From contig JAJXXB010000234.1 in assembly GCA_021781315.1 (NCBI GenBank), positions 1 through 5,420 on the forward strand: a stretch of DNA of 5,420 bases, read 5' to 3'. Numbering within the stretch: position 1 is the stretch's first letter; every line of letters starts with the position of its first letter. The notes below the pieces were generated by a model. That model saw only the letters and a list, made by a program, of their open reading frames with translations. It had not been told where the DNA came from and did no database searches. Position numbers and translations under genes: made by a program. This DNA is from Actinomycetes bacterium (lineage in GTDB: Bacteria > Actinomycetota > Acidimicrobiia > Acidimicrobiales > RAAP-2). Shown here one piece after another: positions 1-5,420 of this stretch.

Positions 1-655
1 GGAGCATGGCCGTCAGTTCGTCGAGCCCCTGGGGGGTGACGAGGAATTCCAGCATGTCGTCCTCCTGGGCGAAGAGGCCCTCGATGGCCACGCGCCCGAC
101 GCCGCCGCGGATCAGGCCGACGACGCGCACGCTCTCGCCGAGGTTGAAGTGCGTCAACGGCCGTCCGGCGAGCACGTCGGGCACGATCCGCTCGACCAGG
201 TGCAGGGTACCGGCACCATCGGTCCACTCGATCGAGTCGTCTGACGGCATCATCCAGCGCTTTACCTGCTGGGTCGTCCAGAGCGACGTGGCGACCGTTG
301 GGATGCCTAGCTTCATGTAGATCTCGGCGCGCTGGGGGTCGTAGATGCGCGCGACGACGTTCTTGATCCGGTAGGTGTCGCGCGCGATGCGCGCGCAGAG
401 GATGTTCGTGTTGTCCCCGCTCGTCACGGCCGCCAGGGCGTCGGCGTGGCCGGCCTCGGCCTTGAACAGGATGTCGCGGTCAAAGCCCGACCCGAGGAGC
501 GTCTTGCCGTGGTAGCGGGTCAGTCGGCGGAAGGAGTCGCGGTTCTTGTCGATGATGACGACCGAGTGCCCGTCCTCAGAGAGCTGCATGGCCAATTCCG
601 ACCCGACACGGCCGCACCCGACCACCACGATATGCACCAGGTCATCAGACCACAT
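1..655 (-). CDS. trkA: TrkA/CeoB-type potassium uptake regulator (RCK domain protein), C-terminal end cut by window edge
   Basis: This is a cytosolic NAD(H)-binding regulatory subunit of potassium transport (RCK_N plus RCK_C, KTN family). Such proteins sense nucleotide and gate a membrane K+ transporter. Counting from the GTG at 637, a Rossmann motif MHIVVVGCGRVGS gives GxGxxG at residues 7-12, and the acidic residue that ends beta-2 is D30 (VVIID). RCK_N covers about residues 1-125 (LAAVTSGDNTN, VVARIYDP) and RCK_C about 140-212. The frame is open from 655 to the left edge: 212 codons from the GTG, against roughly 220-230 for CeoB-like proteins, so only a short tail is missing. Two starts are possible: ATG at 655 adds MWSDDL, while GTG at 637 gives the family-typical MHIVVVG. 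Neither has a clear Shine-Dalgarno sequence. It diverges from the permease at 713. The family assignment is firm; the transporter it controls is inferred from context. Confidence 0.93.
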   Translation of the reverse strand, partial: MWSDDLVHIVVVGCGRVGSELAMQLSEDGHSVVIIDKNRDSFRRLTRYHGKTLLGSGFDRDILFKAEAGHADALAAVTSGDNTNILCARIARDTYRIKNVVARIYDPQRAEIYMKLGIPTVATSLWTTQQVKRWMMPSDDSIEWTDGAGTLHLVERIVPDVLAGRPLTHFNLGESVRVVGLIRGGVGRVAIEGLFAQEDDMLEFLVTPQGLDELTAML

Positions 656-712
656 TTCGCCCGTGGGGCGCAACCAACCAGGCGTCGGCGACCGGCGTCG
701 CTTAGTGTACTC
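656..712. promoter_or_regulatory. Divergent promoter region between trkA and the KimA-like permease
   Basis: These 57 bp must carry the promoters of both divergent genes unless they lie inside coding sequence. Two opposing TAnnnT -10-like boxes overlap: TAGTGT at 703-708 on the plus strand and TACACT at 709-704 on the minus strand. The plus box lies only a few bases before ATG 713 / GTG 716, which would make the permease mRNA leaderless or nearly so, consistent with the lack of a Shine-Dalgarno there. The minus box would give a trkA leader of about 40 nt to ATG 655. No convincing -35 is visible on either strand (a weak TTATCG on the minus strand at 732-727). The gap is too short for a ydaO-type c-di-AMP riboswitch. 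Confidence 0.4.
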
Positions 713-3085
713 ATGGTGTCGGAGGCCGATAAGCAGATAACGAGCAACACCCCGGTGTTGACCTCGCACGCCAACGTCTCGACCGTCTACCCCGAAACGC
801 TGGGTTACCGGCTCAAGCGGATCCTGCTCGGCCGGCCGTACGTCACCGAGCAGCTGGGCGGGGAACGCCTGCGCCGCACCATCGCACTGGGCGTGCTCGC
901 GCCCGACTGCATCTCGTCGTCGGCGTACGGCACCGAGGAGATCCTGACCCAGCTGACGCCCTACATCGGGCTCGCGGCCTTCGCGCTCGTCGTGCCGATC
1001 ATGTTCGTGATCATCGGCGTGCTCTTCTTCGTCACGACGTCCTACCTCGACGTCATCAAGTACTACACGACCGCCGGCGGCTCCTACGTCGTGGCGCGTG
1101 ACAACTTCGGTCCCAAGGTCGCCCAGATCGCCGCGGTGGCACTGCTCATCGACTACATCGTCACCGTGGCCGTGCAGTGCTCGGCCGGCACCGCCGCGCT
1201 GACGAGCGCCTTCCCGAGCCTCACGTACTACACGGTGCCGATCACCGTGGGCGTCGTGGTGATCCTCATCTACGGCAACCTGCGCGGCCTGCGCGAGGCG
1301 GGCAGCTACTTCGCCTTCCCGACCTATTTCTTCATCCTCATGCTCGGCGTCACGATCGTCGTGGGGTACGTGAAGAAGTTCGAGGGCACGCTGCACCACG
1401 TGGTCCAGCCCGCCACGCACCTGCTCGTCAAGCAGCAGCTCGGCCACCCCGGCAGCGGCCTGCTCTACGGGGTCGCCTTCCTCACGCTGCTGCGCGCCTA
1501 CGCCAACGGCGGCTCGTCGCTCACCGGCCTCGAGGCCATCTCCAACGGCGTCGCGAGCTTCCGGCGCCCCGAGTCGCTGCACGCCCGCCAGACCCTCGTC
1601 GTCATGGCGTCGGTGCTCGCCTTCTTGCTGCTCGGCACGACCCTGCTCGCCGCCTGGACCCACGCGCTGCCCTTCGCGACGGGCACCCCGACCGTGGTCA
1701 GCCAGGAGGTCCAGGCGGTCTTCGGCCTGCACGGCATGGGCCACGTGATCTTCCTCCTGGTGCAGTTCTCGACGCTGCTGATCCTCTACACCGGTGGCAA
1801 CACGTCCTTTAACGGCTTCCCATTCCTCGCCAACTACGTCGCGACCGACCAGTACCTACCCCGCCAGCTCACCAAGCGCGGCCACCGGCTCGCCTTCTCC
1901 AACGGCATCATCGTGCTCGGCGTCGTGTCGCTCACCCTGATCATCGTCTTTCGCGCCCAGGTCAACGGCCTGATCTCGCTCTACGCGATCGGCGTCTTCA
2001 CGGGCTTCACCCTCGCGGGCGCGGGCATGGTCGCCCGGCACCTGCGCGAGCGCCAGAACAAGTGGCGCTTCGGCGTCGTGGTGAACGCGACCTCGGCCAC
2101 GGTGACCGGGATCGTCGTGCTCGTCTTCGTGCTCGCCAAGTTCACCGAGGGCGCATGGATCATCGTGCTGGTCGGGCCGATCATGTACTACGGCCTGATC
2201 CGCTTCAACCGCCAGTACGTGCGCGAGGACGCGGCCTTCAACGCGAGCCGGGCCCGCGGGCTCGCGAGCATCCGCATGAACCGGGTCATCGTCTTCATCG
2301 ACAACTACGACCTCGTGACCGAGCGCGCCCTGCAGTACGTCACGACGCTCAACCCCTATTCCATCCGCGCCGTGCACTTCGACATCGACCCGATGGTCAC
2401 CAAGCGCCTCGAGCAGGCCTGGGGGGCGGCGAACACCACCTCGGCGGGGATCGCCCTGGAGATCGTCGAGTGCGAGGACCGGCGCGTGGATCGCGCGGCG
2501 CTCGAGCTGGTGGCCGACGTCGTGCGCGACCCCGACGTCTTCTGCATGGTGATCCTGCCGCGCCGGGGCTTCTCGTCGCGTTTCCAGCGGCTCTTGCACG
2601 ACCGGACCGCCGACTCGATCGCCGGCGCGGTGATGCACATCCCGCGCACCGCGGCGACCATCATCCCGTACCGCATGGGCCGCCCGCGCGTGGTCGAGGG
2701 CCAGGCCGATGAGCCCACCATGAGCGACGAGGTAGTGCGCGGGGGCGTGCGCGAGGACGCCCACCTCGAGGCCGACGTCAAGCTGGCCGAGCGCTCCGGC
2801 GGCGCCTTCCCGATCGGGGGCCTGCGCCAGCGCCAGTTCGCCGAGATCGCCGGGCGCGTGCGGGCCATGACGATCAACCACGAGGGCGGCGTGCACGAGC
2901 TGCGCTGCGTGATCGCCGACAACTCGGGATCGGTGACCCTGGTCTTCCAGGGCCGCTCGAACGTCCCGGGCATCGAGCGCGGCACCCGGCTGCTTGTGCG
3001 CGGCACCATCACGTCGCTTCGCCGCGAGGCCGTTATCTTGAACCCGCAGTACGAGATCGTCGCCGCCCCGGCGAACGAGGAGTAG
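713..3085 (+). CDS. KimA/YdaO-like APC-superfamily permease (probable K+ importer) fused to a C-terminal OB-fold domain
   Basis: This is an inner-membrane transporter of the APC superfamily, 790 residues from ATG 713. About 12 hydrophobic segments lie near residues 56-73, 86-108, 136-157, 175-188, 198-219, 249-264, 293-313, 345-364, 393-414, 418-441, 455-479 and 481-499. Hallmarks are the broken first helix (D65-CISSSA-Y72), AGGSYVVARDNFG at 121-133, LLIDY with D147, and TGLEAISNG with E274. The D65/Y72/D147 spacing matches the K+-site residues I recall for Bacillus KimA (D36, Y43, D117). Residues 522-655 resemble the cytosolic USP-like domain of KimA. Residues 670-699 look like a linker, and 704-785 are an OB-fold like Rv2694c. 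The frame stays open upstream to 446, but that stretch is antisense to trkA and has no family similarity, so ATG 713 (or GTG 716) is preferred. Potassium as substrate is inferred; older annotation would say amino acid permease. Confidence 0.9.
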   Translation: MVSEADKQITSNTPVLTSHANVSTVYPETLGYRLKRILLGRPYVTEQLGGERLRRTIALGVLAPDCISSSAYGTEEILTQLTPYIGLAAFALVVPIMFVIIGVLFFVTTSYLDVIKYYTTAGGSYVVARDNFGPKVAQIAAVALLIDYIVTVAVQCSAGTAALTSAFPSLTYYTVPITVGVVVILIYGNLRGLREAGSYFAFPTYFFILMLGVTIVVGYVKKFEGTLHHVVQPATHLLVKQQLGHPGSGLLYGVAFLTLLRAYANGGSSLTGLEAISNGVASFRRPESLHARQTLVVMASVLAFLLLGTTLLAAWTHALPFATGTPTVVSQEVQAVFGLHGMGHVIFLLVQFSTLLILYTGGNTSFNGFPFLANYVATDQYLPRQLTKRGHRLAFSNGIIVLGVVSLTLIIVFRAQVNGLISLYAIGVFTGFTLAGAGMVARHLRERQNKWRFGVVVNATSATVTGIVVLVFVLAKFTEGAWIIVLVGPIMYYGLIRFNRQYVREDAAFNASRARGLASIRMNRVIVFIDNYDLVTERALQYVTTLNPYSIRAVHFDIDPMVTKRLEQAWGAANTTSAGIALEIVECEDRRVDRAALELVADVVRDPDVFCMVILPRRGFSSRFQRLLHDRTADSIAGAVMHIPRTAATIIPYRMGRPRVVEGQADEPTMSDEVVRGGVREDAHLEADVKLAERSGGAFPIGGLRQRQFAEIAGRVRAMTINHEGGVHELRCVIADNSGSVTLVFQGRSNVPGIERGTRLLVRGTITSLRREAVILNPQYEIVAAPANEE
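2822..3067 (+). other. OB-fold nucleic-acid-binding-like domain at the permease C-terminus
   Basis: This marks the C-terminal part of the 713-3085 product, residues 704-785. The pattern follows a single small OB-fold: IAGRVRAM as strand 1, then a turn with GGVHELRCVIADNSG for strands 2-3, VTLVFQGRSNVPGIERG, GTRLLVRGTI, and a closing ILNPQYEIV. This order, with the VFQGR / PGI / RGT / LNP signature, is that of actinobacterial stand-alone proteins annotated as OB-fold nucleic acid binding domain (Rv2694c type). An in-frame Met670 (ATG 2720) would give a separate protein of 121 residues, close to the length of those free-standing homologues, but no stop precedes it and the nearest purine-rich stretch (2696-2700) is too far upstream to be its ribosome binding site. 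Whether it binds nucleic acid, or senses something for the transporter, is unknown. Confidence 0.75.
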
Positions 3086-3121
3086 GCCCGCGAGGGTCTA
3101 AAACTGGTCGGGAACTGGGAT

Positions 3122-3146
3122 TGGGCGCCGCGACCCGCGGTGCCTG
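3122..3146 (+). terminator. GC-rich hairpin after the permease gene, possible terminator lacking a U-tract
   Basis: Positions 3123-3132 pair with 3136-3145 around the 3-nt loop ACC. The core CCGCG/CGCGG is perfect, and the outer five pairs are three Watson-Crick pairs and two G-U wobbles. It starts 37 nt after the TAG stop at 3083-3085. No run of T follows, so it is not a classical intrinsic terminator. U-tract-free hairpins have been proposed as terminators in actinobacteria, but the point is debated. It could equally be leader structure for topA. Confidence 0.4.
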
Positions 3147-3148
3147 GT

Positions 3149-3161
3149 CCGCCCGGGGCGG
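3149..3161 (+). terminator. Second short GC hairpin in the permease-topA gap
   Basis: CCGCC at 3149-3153 pairs with GGCGG at 3157-3161 around a CGG loop, a perfect 5-bp stem. It sits three bases after the larger hairpin, so the two form a tandem. The sequence after it (GTCTGTCTAGTTT) is only mildly T-rich. In GC-rich DNA a 5-bp stem can occur by chance, so the support comes mainly from its position beside the first hairpin. Confidence 0.25.
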
Positions 3162-3170
3162 TGGTCTGTC

Positions 3171-3176
3171 TAGTTT
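3171..3176 (+). promoter_or_regulatory. Candidate -10 box for topA
   Basis: TAGTTT fits the actinobacterial TAnnnT -10 pattern and lies in the only mildly AT-rich patch of the gap, about 40 bp before the topA start, just after the two hairpins. A TG lies two bases before it, one base off the ideal extended -10 spacing. No -35 hexamer is recognisable 16-18 bp upstream. It would give a leader of roughly 35 nt. A further weak TAAAAC at 3099-3104 lies upstream of the hairpins. Confidence 0.3.
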
Positions 3177-3201
3177 GTAGGGCGGCGACGCCGAGGGCGG
3201 C

Positions 3202-3215
3202 GAAGGTAGTGAGGT
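3202..3215 (+). promoter_or_regulatory. topA: topA ribosome binding site region
   Basis: Two purine-rich Shine-Dalgarno-like elements precede the tandem start codons ATGATG (3217 and 3220): GAAGG at 3202-3206, ten bases before ATG 3217, and GAGG at 3211-3214, five bases before ATG 3220. The second spacing is closer to ideal, so translation may begin at 3220. The resulting proteins differ by one methionine. Confidence 0.6.
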
Positions 3216-3216
3216 G

Positions 3217-5420
3217 ATGATGGCGCGAGCCTTAGTGATAGTGGAGTCGGTGGCCAAGGCCACGCGCATCCAGGGCATGCTCGGGCCCGACTACATCGTC
3301 AAGCCGTCGGTCGGGCACGTGCGCGACCTCCCCCAGAGCGCCGCCGAGATCCCCGCCTCGGTCAAGGGCGAGAAGTGGGCCCGCCTGGGGATCAACGTGG
3401 ACGACCACTTCAAGCCCGTCTACGTGGTCAGCTCGGACCGGACCAAGGTCGTGGCCGAACTGCGCGCCGCCCTGAAGCAGGTCGACGAGCTCTACCTCGC
3501 CACCGACGAAGACCGCGAGGGCGAGGCGATCGCCTGGCACCTCGAGGAAGTCCTCAAGCCCAAGGTCCCGGTCAAGCGGATGGTCTTTCACGAGATCACG
3601 CCCACGGCCATCGAGCGGGCGGTGCGCGAGACCCGCGACCTGGACCTGAGACTCGTCGACGCCCAGGAGGGTCGCCGCTTCCTCGACCGGCTGGTCGGCT
3701 ACGAGGTGTCGCCGGTCCTGTGGCGCGCGGTCGACAAGGCCCGCTCGGCGGGCCGGGTGCAGTCCGTGGCGATCCGGCTCGTCTGTGAGCGCGAGCGCGA
3801 GCGCATGGCGTTCACCTCGGCGTCGTGGTTCGACGTCGTCGCGACCCTCGTCGGGGCGTCGGGCACGCTCGAGGCGACCCTCGAGACCCTCGACGGCGCG
3901 AGCCTCGCGACCGGCAAGCATTTTGACGCCTCGGGCCGGCTCGACGAGACCGCCGGCGTCGCCGCCATCGACGCGGCGACGGCCGAGTCGATCGCGGACC
4001 GGCTGCCCACGGTGTCGGCACGCGTCGAGTCGATCACCGCCACTCCGCGCACCCAGCGCCCCCAGCCGCCTTTCATGACGTCCTCGCTGCAGATCGAGGC
4101 CAGCCGCAAGTTGCGCTTTGACCCCGAGCGAACGATGCGCGCCGCCCAGCGGCTCTACGAGCAGGGGTGGATCACCTACATGCGCACCGACTCGACGACG
4201 CTTTCGGACGAGGCGATCACCGCCGCGCGACGCCTCGCCGCCTCGCGCTACGGCGACGACTACGTCGCCGACCAGCCGCGCCGCTACGACCGCAAGGTGA
4301 AGAACGCCCAGGAGGCGCACGAGGCGATCCGGCCGGCCGGCGAGACCTTCCGCTCGCTCGAGGAGGCCCAGAGCCAGCTCGGCGGCGACGAGCTCGCCGT
4401 CTACGACCTCATCTGGAAGCGCACGATCGCCTCGCAGATGGTCGACGCGCGCCTCACCCAGCAGAAGGTCCGCTTCGCCGCGACCCTCGAGGGCGTCGCC
4501 GGCTTCGACGGACCCGTCGCGGTGGGGCTGGGCGCGAGCGGGCTGCGCATCGAGTTCCCGGGCTTTCGCCGGGCCTACGTCGAGGGGACCGACGACCCCG
4601 AGGCCGAGCTCGCGGACCAGGAGCGTCTGCTGCCGCCGCTCGCCCAGGGCGAGGACGTGGCGATCGACGACGCCACCGCCAAGGGCCACGAGACCCAGCC
4701 GCCCGACCGTTACTCCGAGGCGACGCTCATCAAGAAACTCGAGGACCTCGGCATCGGTCGCCCGTCGACCTACGCCTCGGTGATGAAGACGATCGACCGC
4801 CGCGGCTACGTGTGGAAGAAGGGCAAGTCGCTCGTGCCGGCCTTCCGCGCCTTCGCGGTGGTGAACCTGCTCGAGACCTACTTCGCCGACCTGGTCGACT
4901 ACCAGTTCACCGCGGCGATGGAGGACCAACTCGACGAGATCGCCGAGGGCCGCCAGGAGCTCGAGCCGTGGCTGCACCGCTTCTACTACGGCGACCCGTC
5001 GGCCGCGACCGACTTCGCGCGCGTCGGGCTGCACCGCATGACCCACGAGACCCCCGAGTTCGACTTCGCGGCGATCAACTCGCTGCCCCTCGGCATCGCG
5101 CCCGACGGCCAGCCGGTGTCGGTGCGCTCGGGTCGATACGGGCCCTACCTCACCCACGCCGAGGACCGCGTCTCGATCCCCGAGGCCACCGAGCCCGACT
5201 CGCTCACCGTGGGGCGGGCCCTCGAACTGCTCGCGGCGCCGAGCAACGACCGCACCCTCGGCGTCGACGAGGCGACGGGCCTGCCGATCCTCTTGAAGGC
5301 CGGCCGCTTCGGGCCCTACGTGCAGGTCGGCGAGATGACCGACCCGAAGAACAAGCCCAAGACGGCCTCGCTCTTCTCGACCATGTCGCCCGAGACGATG
5401 ACCCTCGAGGACGCGAAGCG
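3217..5420 (+). CDS. topA: DNA topoisomerase I (type IA), C-terminal end cut by window edge
   Basis: This is the ATP-independent type IA topoisomerase that relaxes negative supercoils by cutting one strand through a 5'-phosphotyrosine link. Counting from ATG 3217, the TOPRIM domain has E10 in VIVES, K14, and the Mg-binding D97-x-D99-x-E101 in ATDEDREGEAIAWHL. SAGRVQSVA lies at 177-185 and PPFMTSSLQIEASRKL around 284-299. The catalytic tyrosine is Y321 in GWITYMRTDST, with R323. QEAHEAIRP places H368, and GIGRPSTYA lies at 512-520. After the core come repeats with GRYGPYL (639-645) and GRFGPYV (696-702), the actinobacterial style of C-terminus; no paired-cysteine zinc finger is visible in the 734 codons present. 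Full-length relatives run to about 850-950 residues, so the tail is missing. It follows the permease by 131 bp on the same strand and probably has its own promoter. An oddity is V12 where the usual motif has proline (VESPAKA). Confidence 0.97.
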   Translation, partial: MMARALVIVESVAKATRIQGMLGPDYIVKPSVGHVRDLPQSAAEIPASVKGEKWARLGINVDDHFKPVYVVSSDRTKVVAELRAALKQVDELYLATDEDREGEAIAWHLEEVLKPKVPVKRMVFHEITPTAIERAVRETRDLDLRLVDAQEGRRFLDRLVGYEVSPVLWRAVDKARSAGRVQSVAIRLVCERERERMAFTSASWFDVVATLVGASGTLEATLETLDGASLATGKHFDASGRLDETAGVAAIDAATAESIADRLPTVSARVESITATPRTQRPQPPFMTSSLQIEASRKLRFDPERTMRAAQRLYEQGWITYMRTDSTTLSDEAITAARRLAASRYGDDYVADQPRRYDRKVKNAQEAHEAIRPAGETFRSLEEAQSQLGGDELAVYDLIWKRTIASQMVDARLTQQKVRFAATLEGVAGFDGPVAVGLGASGLRIEFPGFRRAYVEGTDDPEAELADQERLLPPLAQGEDVAIDDATAKGHETQPPDRYSEATLIKKLEDLGIGRPSTYASVMKTIDRRGYVWKKGKSLVPAFRAFAVVNLLETYFADLVDYQFTAAMEDQLDEIAEGRQELEPWLHRFYYGDPSAATDFARVGLHRMTHETPEFDFAAINSLPLGIAPDGQPVSVRSGRYGPYLTHAEDRVSIPEATEPDSLTVGRALELLAAPSNDRTLGVDEATGLPILLKAGRFGPYVQVGEMTDPKNKPKTASLFSTMSPETMTLEDAK

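Noticed and set aside
6..320. A 104-codon plus-strand frame over trkA
   Set aside because: It is antisense to the RCK_C-coding region and has a serine/arginine-rich random composition.
446..712. Upstream extension of the permease reading frame (89 extra codons)
   Set aside because: It lies antisense to well-conserved trkA coding sequence, reads as arginine- and proline-rich low-complexity sequence, and has no transporter-like features. The permease family starts near residue 1 of the ATG 713 product.
656..712. c-di-AMP (ydaO/yuaA) riboswitch before the KimA-like gene
   Set aside because: B. subtilis kimA has such a riboswitch, but here the gap is only 57 bp, too short for the aptamer, and the mRNA is probably leaderless.
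1856..2896. A 346-codon open frame on the minus strand inside the permease
   Set aside because: Its composition (many H, D, A, G, R and V) is a codon-bias shadow of the plus-strand gene, with no recognisable domain and no promoter or ribosome binding site.
701..3240. Shared CTTAGTG at 701 and 3231 as a regulatory repeat
   Set aside because: Only seven bases match, and the second copy lies inside topA coding sequence (ALVIV), so chance is sufficient.
3232..5157. A 641-codon open frame on the minus strand
   Set aside because: It is exactly antisense to topA, and its translation is repetitive R/G/L/A/D/H-rich sequence. Long antisense frames are expected in GC-rich genes with strong third-position G/C. 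TopA motifs on the plus strand are complete.
3217..5420. Frameshift or pseudogene status of topA
   Set aside because: The frame is continuous for 734 codons with all catalytic motifs in order. The lack of a stop is due only to the window edge.

Overview
The window is very GC-rich, with G/C strongly favoured at third codon positions, and looks like the chromosome of an actinobacterium. Three things support this: an RCK-type TrkA/CeoB protein divergent from an APC permease (the Rv2690c-Rv2691 layout of Mycobacterium), a small OB-fold domain of the Rv2694c type nearby, and a topoisomerase I whose visible C-terminus carries GR(Y/F)GPY repeats and no cysteine zinc fingers. A deep-branching lineage such as Acidimicrobiia would fit, but that is a guess. 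No phage, IS, CRISPR, tRNA or rRNA signal is visible.

Layout. Positions 1-655 (minus strand) hold a nearly complete TrkA-type NAD(H)-binding potassium regulator that runs off the left edge. A 57-bp divergent promoter region (656-712) follows. Positions 713-3085 (plus strand) encode a 790-residue KimA/YdaO-like APC-superfamily permease with 12 membrane segments, a cytosolic USP-like domain and, in the same frame, an OB-fold domain at the C-terminus. A 131-bp gap (3086-3216) contains two adjacent GC hairpins, a weak -10-like box and the topA ribosome binding site. Positions 3217-5420 (plus strand) encode DNA topoisomerase I (topA), open at the right edge after 734 codons.

How they may work together. 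The left half reads as a potassium homeostasis locus: a probable K+ importer facing an RCK regulator across one short shared promoter. The most notable point is the permease-OB-fold fusion. In other actinobacteria the OB-fold protein is, from memory, a separate gene of about 120 residues a few genes away; here it is joined to the transporter without a stop codon. topA is a housekeeping gene, probably a separate transcription unit. I found no clearly new defence or mobile system.
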